In this document: positions 1-5,792 of the stretch, piece after piece
Layout: each line of letters opens with the position of its first letter
Numbering within the stretch: the stretch's first letter is position 1
Origin: CAVHIG01 sp963636105
GTDB taxonomy: Bacteria; Bacillota; Clostridia; Peptostreptococcales; Anaerovoracaceae
Direction of reading: 5' to 3'
DNA: 6,784 nucleotides
NCBI GenBank assembly: GCA_963636105.1
Contig: CAVHIG010000067.1
Span: 1 to 6,784, forward strand
Made by a program: the position numbers and the translations under genes
The notes under the pieces: generated by a model
Databases searched by the model: none
The model's input: the letters and a program-made list of their open reading frames with translations, nothing else
What the model was told of the DNA's origin: nothing

Positions 1-199
1 AGACAGCAAGCGATTCGAGCCAGGGTTTTGGCTGCTGCGAGCCTTTGGCACGGATTTTGCCCCGCAAAATCCGTGTGGACAAAGTCGCAGCCCAAAACCG
101 GCGAGATGAGCTTAGCTGTCTCCTGCGAGGAACACCAGGCCAAAGACAGGTGTAGCCCCAAAGCTTCGTTGCTATGTAAGTTTGAAAAAGTATTCTTTT
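1..199. repeat. Interspersed repeat, copy 1, with long imperfect hairpin (left edge cut)
   Basis: Positions 81-188 recur at 503-610 with one mismatch (C135 versus A557), and weaker similarity runs on to about 199/620. Positions 1-121 fold on themselves. 1-7 pairs perfectly with 115-121, 8-11 with 110-113, 26-29 with 94-97, and 35-40 with 85-90. A perfect 12-bp stem (49-60 with 64-75, loop 61-63) forms the tip. The result is a nearly continuous hairpin of about 120 nt with small bulges, followed by a tail of about 75 nt. I see no convincing gene inside: the open frames lack ribosome binding sites and simply translate the repeat. It could be a MITE-like mobile repeat, a REP-like element or a structured RNA. 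The family is not recognised, and the left end may lie outside the window. Confidence 0.8.
49..75. other. Perfect 12-bp hairpin at the tip of repeat copy 1
   Basis: CACGGATTTTGC (49-60) is followed by a CCC loop and its exact reverse complement (64-75). It sits at the apex of the larger palindrome. At the matching place before repeat copy 2 there is a different hairpin (463-482), so the structure appears to be kept while the sequence differs. No T-run follows, so it is not a terminator. Confidence 0.8.
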
Positions 200-214
200 G
201 CAGTTACTGTTCAG

Positions 215-229
215 AGCACACGATGTGCT
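215..229. other. Small hairpin AGCACA-CGA-TGTGCT
   Basis: A perfect 6-bp stem (215-220 with 224-229) encloses a 3-nt loop, just past the end of repeat copy 1 and 9 nt before a larger stem-loop. No T-run follows. Function is unknown. Confidence 0.45.
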
Positions 230-238
230 TTAAAGTGA

Positions 239-283
239 AAAGGTATCGTGATTTAGTTGATTTTCAAATTTCACGATACCTTT
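239..283. other. 13-bp perfect inverted repeat in gene-free spacer
   Basis: AAAGGTATCGTGA (239-251) pairs perfectly with 271-283. The 19-nt loop can itself form a 4-bp stem (257-260 with 264-267). The stem lies between the two repeat copies and overlaps no credible gene. It lacks the GC-rich stem and long T-run of an intrinsic terminator. It could be a protein-binding dyad, the tip of an RNA, or the remnant of an inserted element. Confidence 0.6.
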
Positions 284-370
284 ACATATTTTGGAATCAA
301 GAAAGTGCCTCCCTGTGGACAAACTGCACTTACTTGGCTTTGAACTGTAACCTGTTGCAAAAACTTTTAA

Positions 371-400
371 AAAAAATGCGAGCTTGGACTTGCATTTTTT
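371..400. other. AT-rich inverted repeat (A-run / loop / T-run)
   Basis: AAAAAATGC (371-379) pairs with GCATTTTTT (392-400) across a 12-nt loop. The shape suggests a weak bidirectional terminator, but the stem has only two G-C pairs. Its right arm overlaps the -35 element of the candidate promoter at 390-418, so it may instead be incidental to that promoter. Confidence 0.35.
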
Positions 401-418
401 GGCAAAGTAAAGTATAAT
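390..418 (+). promoter_or_regulatory. Candidate sigma-A promoter reading toward repeat copy 2
   Basis: A perfect -10 box TATAAT (413-418) lies 17 bp downstream of TTGCAT (390-395), which matches the consensus -35 at its first three bases. No protein gene follows on this strand before the terminator at 638-669. If active, the transcript would be noncoding, start near 425 and run through repeat copy 2. The promoter is predicted from pattern only. Confidence 0.45.
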
Positions 419-462
419 ATTCGAGGTTTGTTCTGTTTTTGCGCAGAAACGAGGCTTTTTGC

Positions 463-482
463 CGGAAACGTCGCTGTTTCCG
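463..482. other. Hairpin before repeat copy 2, counterpart of the 49-75 hairpin
   Basis: CGGAAAC (463-469) pairs with GTTTCCG (476-482) over a 6-nt loop. It is flanked by a GC-TTT-rich left side and a GGAC motif on the right, as in copy 1, but the stem bases differ. The sequence gap begins 10 nt further on, so its link to copy 2 assumes that the gap is short. Confidence 0.5.
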
Positions 483-492
483 CAAGGACGCG

Positions 493-502
493 NNNNNNNN
501 NN
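493..502. other. Assembly gap (10 N)
   Basis: Ten undetermined bases fall exactly where repeat copy 2 begins to match copy 1. Gaps of this kind usually arise because a multi-copy repeat could not be resolved. The true length is unknown, and the two flanks may have been joined through the repeat. Confidence 0.95.
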
Positions 503-620
503 AAAGTCGCAGCCCAAAACCGGCGAGATGAGCTTAGCTGTCTCCTGCGAGGAACAACAGGCCAAAGACAGGTGTAGCCCCAAAGCTTCGTTGCTATGTA
601 AGTTTGAAAATGTATACTTT
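503..620. repeat. Interspersed repeat, copy 2 (left part lost in gap)
   Basis: This is the direct repeat of 81-198 at a fixed offset of 422 bp. 503-610 matches 81-188 with a single substitution and no indels, and similarity fades over the next ten bases. The near-identity of two gene-free copies points to recent spread or to maintenance of sequence by selection or conversion. The left half that would complete the long hairpin is either missing, diverged (430-492) or hidden in the gap. The copy ends about 18 bp before the pyc terminator stem. Confidence 0.85.
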
Positions 621-637
621 CCCGGAATTTTAAAGAT

Positions 638-669
638 AAAAGCCGCGGAGGGCGGTCCGCGGCTTTTTT
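638..669 (-). terminator. Strong intrinsic terminator of pyc, bidirectional
   Basis: A 12-bp perfect stem (638-649 with 656-667, core GCCGCGGA) has a 6-nt loop. On the minus strand it begins 7 nt after the pyc stop codon and is followed by a U-rich stretch (TTTTATCTTT). On the plus strand it ends in six T (664-669). It should therefore also stop any rightward transcript coming from the repeat region and protect pyc from antisense transcription. Confidence 0.93.
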
Positions 670-674
670 AAGTT

Positions 675-3600
675 TTATTTCAGTTTTGCCACCATTTCGC
701 CGGCCTTTACCTGCTGTCCCTCAGATACATAGATCTTCTCTACCGTACCCGCGGCGATCGCAAGTATATTTGTCTCCATCTTCATGGCCTCGATGACTGC
801 GATAGGCTGATTTGCCTCTACCTTGTCGCCTTCCTTCACAAGCACCTTGATGATGTTGCCAGGGATATTTGCGCCTATTTCAAGAGGATCACTCTCATTT
901 GCATAGAGCACCGAATTGTGAGAATTTACGGTTACATCCTTGTCCTTGATCTTGATGACACGTCTATTGCCATTGATTTCAAATACGGCCTCACGCATAC
1001 CATCCGCGTCTACCGGTCTTACCTCCTGCAGCTTTACGATGAGTACCTTACCCTCGCCGAGCTTGACCTCGCAGGTCTCGCCCTCTGACAAGCTGTGGAA
1101 GAAGATGTCGGAGCCCATGTATCTGAAGCTTCCTTCCTTTTCGATTGACTTATAATAATCGTCAAATACCTTCGGATAGATAGCATAGGAGATGACCTCT
1201 CTATCTGTACCCTCAAGTCCGAGATCCTCCTGAATATGCTTCTTGTCAGCCTCAAAGTCCTCAGGCGGCAAAAGCTCACCAGGTCTGCAAGTGATAGGCT
1301 TTCTGTCCTTGAGCACAACCTTCTGAAGATCCTTCGGGAATCCGCCTTCAGGCTGTCCCATCATACCCTCAAAGTAGGATACTATCGAATCAGGGAAGTC
1401 TATGCCGGCGCCCTTCTCACAGATATTCTCAGGAGTCAGGTCATTCTGCACCATAAAGATAGCCATATCTCCCACAGCCTTTGAGGAAGGTGTCACCTTT
1501 ACGATGTCGCCGAGCATTGCATTTACCGACTTGTACATATCCTTTACTTCCTGGAACTTGTGTCCGAGTCCAAAGCTCTCTACCTGAGGCTTGAGGTTCG
1601 AATACTGTCCTCCAGGAATCTCATATTTATAAATCTCCGCGGAAGATGTCACCATGTCGGATTCAAAGCCCGCATATACAGGTCTTACATCTCTCCAGTA
1701 CTCTGAAATTTTCTGGAGCGTATCAGGATTGAGGCCTGTGTCTCTGTCGGAGTTTTTCAGTGCGGCAACGATTGAGTTCAGTGCCGGCTGTGAGGTCAGT
1801 CCACTCATTGAGTTGAACGCCGCGTCTACAACATCGACTCCTGCCTGCGCCGCCATGAGCACCGTGGCCACGCCGTTTCCGGAAGTATCATGCGTATGCA
1901 GATGAACAGGAATTCCTATCTCCTGCTTGAGCGCTGTGATGAGCTTGGATGCAGCCATTGGCTTGAGAAGTCCGGACATATCCTTTATACCGAGGATGTG
2001 CGCGCCTCTCTTTTCGAGCTCCTTTGCCATACGTACATAGTATGCCAGATTGTACTTTGTCCTCGACTCGTCCAAAATGTCGCCCGTGTAGCAGATGCAG
2101 GCTTCCGCAAGCTTGCCCTGGTTCAAAGTCTCATCGAGCGCCACTTCCATGCCCTGTATCCAGTTCAGTGAGTCAAATATTCTGAATACGTCAATTCCGG
2201 ATTTTGCAGCCTCCTTGACGAATTTTCTGATTACATTGTCAGGATAATTCTTGTATCCTACGGCATTTGCGCCTCTTATGAGCATCTGGAAGAGGACATT
2301 TGGAACCTTTGCTCTCAAAGTGTCGAGTCTTTCCCATGGATCCTCCTTCAGGAATCTGTAGGCTGTGTCGAAGGTCGCGCCGCCCCACATTTCAAGTGAG
2401 AAGAGGCCATTTCCGTATACCGATACGGCAGGAGCGATTTTCTCCATATCCACTGTCCTTACTCTTGTAGCCATGAGTGACTGCTGAGCATCTCGCATTG
2501 TGGTATCAGTGATGAGCAGCTTTTTCTGGTCGAGTATCCACTTTGAAGTCTTCTCAGGCCCCAGCTCCTCGAAGAGCTGCTTTGTGCCGGAAAGCCCCGC
2601 CGTTTCCTCCGGCGTAAACTTCGGAAATACAGGCACGTTGAATTGAGGCTTGTGGCCCTTTGTCTCGTTTACGAATTTGTTGCCGAGATATTCGATAACC
2701 TTGAGCTCCGTATCCTCTACCTTGTCGATATCCAAAAGCTCAGGAGTATTTGCGATAAAGCCCGTGTCGCACATGCCGGCCGCAAAGGTCGGGTGATTGA
2801 GCACATTGAGCATAAATGCGATATTTGTCTTGACACCCTTTATTCTTGTTTCGCTGAGTGCGCGAACTGCCTTTCTTCTCGTGTCCTCGAAGGTTCTGCC
2901 AAAGGCCGTGACCTTCACGAGGAGGCTGTCGTAGAACGGAGAAACCTCGGAGCCCTGGAAGCTATTTCCGCCGTCCAGTCTTATGCCGAAGCCGCCAGGT
3001 GATCTGTAGCTTTCGATTATGCCTGTATCAGGCATGAAGTTGTTTGCGGGATCCTCTGTAGTGATTCTGCACTGGATAGCGTGGCCGTTTACTCTGATCG
3101 CGTCCTGGTTTGGAATGCCTATGGCCTTTGAATTCAGCGAATAGCCCTGTGCTACCAGAATCTGCGCCTGCACGATATCCACGCCTGTAACCATTTCAGA
3201 TACGGTATGCTCTACCTGGATTCTCGGATTCATCTCGATGAAATAGTGATGACCTGACTTGTCCACAAGGAATTCTACCGTACCCGCGCTTCTGTAATTT
3301 ACAGCCTGCGCGATTTTTATGGCGTCATTGCAGATATTCTGTCTCTGCTCCTCTGTCAGGCAAAGAGCCGGTGTAAATTCGATAACCTTCTGATGCCTTC
3401 TCTGAATGGAACAGTCTCTTTCGAATAAGTGGACGATATTGCCGCACTTGTCTCCCAGGATCTGCACTTCTATGTGCTTAGGATTTTCGAGATATTTTTC
3501 GATAAATATGTCGTCTATGCCGAAGGCCTTTGCAGCCTCTGATCTGGCACTTCTGAACTGCGGAAGGAGCTCTTCCTTTGTGCGGACGATTCTCATACCT

Positions 3601-4112
3601 CTTCCGCCGCCGCCCGCGGCAGCCTTGAGCATGATAGGATAGCCGCAGAATTCCGCGAATTCTACCGCTTCTTCCTCTGTCTTTATGGCCTTGTCGACGC
3701 CCGGTATAGTCGGCACGCCTACGGAGTTTGCGACTATTTTGGACTTGATCTTGTCACCGAGTCTGTCCATCATATCCGATGTAGGTCCGATGAATTCTAT
3801 GCCCTCATTTTCGCAGGCCTTTGCGAATTCTACATTTTCTGCAAGAAAACCATATCCCGGATGTATAGCGTCTACACCCTTTGCTTTCGCAAGCTTTATG
3901 ATCTCATCTATGCCCAGGTACGCTCCTACAGGAGTCTTGCCCTTGCCTATCTGATAAGATTCATCTGCCTTGCTTCGGAATAAAGTGTTCTTGTCCTCTT
4001 CAGAGTATATAGCTACTGTTCTGATGCCCAGCTCGCTGCAAGCTCTGAAGATTCTGATCGCGATTTCTCCCCTATTCGCAACCAGGACTCTCTTAAACTT
4101 TTTAATTTCCAT
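675..4112 (-). CDS. pyc: Pyruvate carboxylase (biotin-dependent, single chain)
   Basis: Carboxylates pyruvate to oxaloacetate with ATP and bicarbonate in the cytoplasm, refilling the C4 pool. Counted from the chosen start (1145 aa, normal for the family), the biotin carboxylase domain covers about 1-450. It has HPGYGFLAEN at 84-93, the glycine-rich ATP-grasp loop KAAAGGGGRGMR near 163-174 and EMNPRIQVEH at 293-302. The carboxyltransferase domain spans about 530-800: DTTMRDAQQS at 536-545 with metal ligand Asp541, the carbamylated-type Lys710 in GIKDMSG, and His739/His741 in HLHTHD. TPSSK with Thr874 follows. The C-terminal biotinyl domain carries EAMKMET with biotinyl Lys1111 (codon 780-782). 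The start at 4112 is preferred because AAGGA lies 5 nt upstream with GGAG just before it; the ATG at 4133, seven codons earlier, has no such site. RDAQQS has Gln where many homologues have His. Confidence 0.98.
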   Translation of the reverse strand: MEIKKFKRVLVANRGEIAIRIFRACSELGIRTVAIYSEEDKNTLFRSKADESYQIGKGKTPVGAYLGIDEIIKLAKAKGVDAIHPGYGFLAENVEFAKACENEGIEFIGPTSDMMDRLGDKIKSKIVANSVGVPTIPGVDKAIKTEEEAVEFAEFCGYPIMLKAAAGGGGRGMRIVRTKEELLPQFRSARSEAAKAFGIDDIFIEKYLENPKHIEVQILGDKCGNIVHLFERDCSIQRRHQKVIEFTPALCLTEEQRQNICNDAIKIAQAVNYRSAGTVEFLVDKSGHHYFIEMNPRIQVEHTVSEMVTGVDIVQAQILVAQGYSLNSKAIGIPNQDAIRVNGHAIQCRITTEDPANNFMPDTGIIESYRSPGGFGIRLDGGNSFQGSEVSPFYDSLLVKVTAFGRTFEDTRRKAVRALSETRIKGVKTNIAFMLNVLNHPTFAAGMCDTGFIANTPELLDIDKVEDTELKVIEYLGNKFVNETKGHKPQFNVPVFPKFTPEETAGLSGTKQLFEELGPEKTSKWILDQKKLLITDTTMRDAQQSLMATRVRTVDMEKIAPAVSVYGNGLFSLEMWGGATFDTAYRFLKEDPWERLDTLRAKVPNVLFQMLIRGANAVGYKNYPDNVIRKFVKEAAKSGIDVFRIFDSLNWIQGMEVALDETLNQGKLAEACICYTGDILDESRTKYNLAYYVRMAKELEKRGAHILGIKDMSGLLKPMAASKLITALKQEIGIPVHLHTHDTSGNGVATVLMAAQAGVDVVDAAFNSMSGLTSQPALNSIVAALKNSDRDTGLNPDTLQKISEYWRDVRPVYAGFESDMVTSSAEIYKYEIPGGQYSNLKPQVESFGLGHKFQEVKDMYKSVNAMLGDIVKVTPSSKAVGDMAIFMVQNDLTPENICEKGAGIDFPDSIVSYFEGMMGQPEGGFPKDLQKVVLKDRKPITCRPGELLPPEDFEADKKHIQEDLGLEGTDREVISYAIYPKVFDDYYKSIEKEGSFRYMGSDIFFHSLSEGETCEVKLGEGKVLIVKLQEVRPVDADGMREAVFEINGNRRVIKIKDKDVTVNSHNSVLYANESDPLEIGANIPGNIIKVLVKEGDKVEANQPIAVIEAMKMETNILAIAAGTVEKIYVSEGQQVKAGEMVAKLK

Positions 4113-4126
4113 CTTCTTCCTTCTCC
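4113..4126 (-). promoter_or_regulatory. pyc ribosome binding site that decides the start
   Basis: On the minus strand GGAGAAGGAAGAAG runs directly into the ATG at 4112. The AAGGA core sits 5 nt from that start, with GGAG at -14 to -11. The upstream in-frame ATG at 4133 is preceded by AT-rich sequence with no purine-rich box at a useful distance. Confidence 0.8.
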
Positions 4127-4200
4127 AAAACATTAAATATTTATTTTATGTTTTTTCCCCTTCCGAATTCGATTTAGAGTCAAAAACAATATTACGCTCT

Positions 4201-4229
4201 ATTTTAGCACAAAAGTGCGCTTTGGGCAA
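4201..4229 (-). promoter_or_regulatory. pyc promoter, extended -10, with dyad in the spacer
   Basis: Read on the minus strand, TTGCCC (4224-4229) is followed after exactly 17 bp by TAAAAT (4201-4206), with a TG one base upstream of the -10 box (extended -10). Transcription would start near 4194, giving a leader of about 80 nt. A 4-bp inverted repeat GCAC-TTTT-GTGC (4207-4218) lies inside the spacer and could be a repressor or activator site. The promoter begins 11 bp after the stop codon of the upstream GGDEF gene. Confidence 0.65.
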
Positions 4230-4239
4230 TATTCATTAT

Positions 4240-5382
4240 CTATCTCTTTAGTTTTTTTGCCATTTTGACATTATACATGCTCTCATCCGCACTGGCTATA
4301 AGCTCCTGCATAGTAGCAGCCTGCAGCGGATATTCCGCATATCCTATGCTGACCTCTACGGAACATAGCAAATTCATCTTTTTCGTCTTTTCCCAGATGG
4401 ATTCCTGTATGTCTGTTTTTATAAAGTCTATGTCTTCATCCTTCCCGATGTTCTTGATAAATACAAACTCATCGCCGCCATAGCGTGAGCAAAAGCCCTT
4501 TGTCTGCAGTGCCAGATCATCAAGAGCCGCCGCCACCGCTTTGAGCACTCTATCGCCCTCAGCGTGACCGTGGACGTCATTGACCTGTTTGAAACCATCT
4601 ACATCCATAAAGTAAAAAGCAAGCCTCTCTTCCCTTCTCAGCTCGCTCATCCTCGCTTCAAGATGCCTATAAAGGCTTCTCCTATTGTGTATGCCCGTGA
4701 GAGGATCCGCCGAGATAAGCAAATCGAGAAAGTTTATATATGAAATTACGAAGGACACCGTGATACCAAGTGTGATGAGCGGTGCGTCCTGAAAAAAGAT
4801 CTGTACAAAAAGGCATACTATAGGCGGCACTCCAAAGGTAGCTATGGCGATAAGCTCCTCTTTGTATAGCGGATTGTCTTTTTTGAAGGCCCATATAAAA
4901 TTGTTCAGGCAAGCCACGGCTATATATCCATAAGCCAGCGTCGGCTGCAAATAGAAGAGCGGACCTCTGTGATATACCATATTTTCATCAAAATAGAAGA
5001 TGCAGCCGTTGAACATCGATACAATCAAAATGACAAAAAGCAGCGCGAGAGGCAATGCGAAAATTATCATGGTCCTCTTACTTTCTATCTTCTCTCTCTT
5101 TGCCATATTTTCGGAATACAAAAACCAGCAATATGTAGAAATGCCAAAGCACATAAAGTACATGAAATTTATGAAAAGATGCACGGATACCGGTACTTCA
5201 AAAATACCCGCCGTAGATGTCTTCCAGAAAAAATCAAAGAAATTTGCTGCCGCTGCAAAAGACGCGGAAAAAACAAAAAACCTTGTGTTTTGAGTTTTAT
5301 TACCGATCGCTGCCTTGCGCGCTATAAAAAGCAGTATCACAATGCTGAAAACATTTATCTCCGCATATAAAACCGTCGTCAT
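4240..5382 (-). CDS. Membrane-bound GGDEF protein, probable diguanylate cyclase
   Basis: 380 aa. The N-terminal half has about seven hydrophobic helices (near 6-22, 35-53, 66-88, 104-125, 143-165, 177-197, 201-222) and no enzymatic motif, so it is probably a membrane sensor. The cytoplasmic C-terminus is a GGDEF domain: DPLTGIHNRR at 226-235, metal-binding MDVDGFKQVND at 259-269, GGDEF intact at 302-306, SIGYAEYP at 345-352 and the closing ADESMYNVK motif near 365. All key catalytic residues are present, so synthesis of cyclic di-GMP from two GTP is likely. The usual inhibitory RxxD I-site five residues before GGDEF is replaced by QTKG. The sensor resembles that of the divergent histidine kinase. 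No clear terminator follows; pyc is 127 bp downstream on the same strand. The signal sensed is unknown. Confidence 0.93.
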   Translation of the reverse strand: MTTVLYAEINVFSIVILLFIARKAAIGNKTQNTRFFVFSASFAAAANFFDFFWKTSTAGIFEVPVSVHLFINFMYFMCFGISTYCWFLYSENMAKREKIESKRTMIIFALPLALLFVILIVSMFNGCIFYFDENMVYHRGPLFYLQPTLAYGYIAVACLNNFIWAFKKDNPLYKEELIAIATFGVPPIVCLFVQIFFQDAPLITLGITVSFVISYINFLDLLISADPLTGIHNRRSLYRHLEARMSELRREERLAFYFMDVDGFKQVNDVHGHAEGDRVLKAVAAALDDLALQTKGFCSRYGGDEFVFIKNIGKDEDIDFIKTDIQESIWEKTKKMNLLCSVEVSIGYAEYPLQAATMQELIASADESMYNVKMAKKLKR

Positions 5383-5388
5383 TCATTA

Positions 5389-5396
5389 CCCCCCCC
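5389..5396 (-). promoter_or_regulatory. Homopolymeric G8 ribosome binding site of the GGDEF gene
   Basis: On the minus strand eight G in a row are followed by TAATGA and then the ATG at 5382, a spacing of 6 nt. This is the only purine-rich element before the start, so it probably acts as the Shine-Dalgarno sequence. Its length could vary by slippage. Note a second, out-of-frame ATG at 5386 within the spacer. Confidence 0.6.
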
Positions 5397-5620
5397 GCAC
5401 CATTTTTTTACCAAATGCATGCGTTATTCTTTTTATAAATATCAGGTGGAGCTCATACCCATAAGCCCTATACTTTTAGCATCCTCTTATCACTATAGTA
5501 TCTATCTTCATTGCCACCGGCATCAAATGTACAAATTTGAACATCTTCGTCGACACACACCTATTAGGTATTTTGCCATAGTTCCGTATAAAAGTCAATC
5601 CCTCATTAGTGATTTTTGCT

Positions 5621-5636
5621 ATGTGTCTTGACACAT
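5621..5636. promoter_or_regulatory. Palindrome ATGTGTC-TT-GACACAT, possible operator
   Basis: A perfect 7-bp inverted repeat with a 2-bp centre, the size and symmetry of a site for a dimeric regulator. It lies about 90 bp upstream of the histidine kinase promoter and 240 bp upstream of the GGDEF start, so it could serve either gene. It contains TTGACA (5628-5633) but no matching -10 box at the right distance. Confidence 0.4.
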
Positions 5637-5666
5637 GCCGTGATATATGCGTGGAAATTATATTGG

Positions 5667-5702
5667 CGTGTTTGTCGTGTTTTCTGTGAATTTCATGTTT
5701 TG
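5667..5702. repeat. Four imperfect 9-nt tandem units
   Basis: CGTGTTTGT, CGTGTTTTC, TGTGAATTT and CATGTTTTG follow one another without gaps, roughly matching CGTGTTTTT at 8, 8, 6 and 7 of 9 positions. They end 24 bp before the -35 box of the histidine kinase. They could be binding sites for a regulator that reads direct repeats, or chance in a T-rich tract. Confidence 0.3.
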
Positions 5703-5726
5703 TAACATTTTTCGGCAACAAAGTGC

Positions 5727-5755
5727 TTGAAAAATACATGTTTTTAGGGTAGAAT
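5727..5755 (+). promoter_or_regulatory. Sigma-A promoter of the histidine kinase gene
   Basis: TTGAAA (5727-5732) and TAGAAT (5750-5755) each match consensus at five of six bases and are exactly 17 bp apart. Transcription would begin near 5762, about 30 nt before the chosen ATG at 5793, a normal leader length. Confidence 0.7.
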
Positions 5756-5792
5756 TGTTGTATATATTGATAAGCTGATAAAAAGCGGCTGG

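Larger units (their letters stand above)
5383..5726. other. Divergent intergenic region, no credible gene
   Basis: This stretch separates the two divergent signalling genes, up to the -35 box of the histidine kinase promoter. It holds several small palindromes: ACTATAGT at 5492-5499, TCAAAT/ATTTGA at 5523-5528 and 5535-5540, ACCTA-T-TAGGT at 5559-5569, and the 16-bp dyad at 5621-5636. It also holds four imperfect 9-nt tandem units at 5667-5702. Open frames on both strands lack ribosome binding sites and show no recognisable domain. I did not find a convincing leftward promoter for the GGDEF gene; it must lie here. Confidence 0.6.

Noticed and set aside
28..417. 129-codon plus-strand open frame across repeat copy 1
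   Set aside because: It is a translation of the repeat and hairpin sequence, with no ribosome binding site and no domain. The same peptide reappears in the frame at 459-671 only because the DNA is repeated.
230..583. 117-codon minus-strand open frame through the N gap
   Set aside because: It crosses undetermined bases and two repeat-derived segments, and shows no recognisable protein features.
591..617. TTGCTA-15-TATACT as an outward promoter at the end of repeat copy 2
   Set aside because: The spacer is short, the match is poor at the equivalent site of copy 1, and only a terminator follows.
425..669. Repeat copy 2 as a known housekeeping RNA (SRP RNA, tmRNA, RNase P RNA, 6S RNA)
   Set aside because: None of the conserved core sequences of these RNAs could be recognised, and the near-identical second copy argues for a repeat family.
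1..670. CRISPR array
   Set aside because: There are only two copies, each over 100 bp and separated by 422 bp, with no short regular repeat-spacer pattern and no cas genes.
2643..3002. 119-codon plus-strand frame opposite pyc
   Set aside because: It is antisense to the strongly conserved biotin carboxylase region of pyc, so it is a codon-bias shadow.
4113..4133. Longer pyc product starting at the ATG at 4133
   Set aside because: That ATG has no ribosome binding site. The seven extra codons lie over the good site that serves the ATG at 4112.
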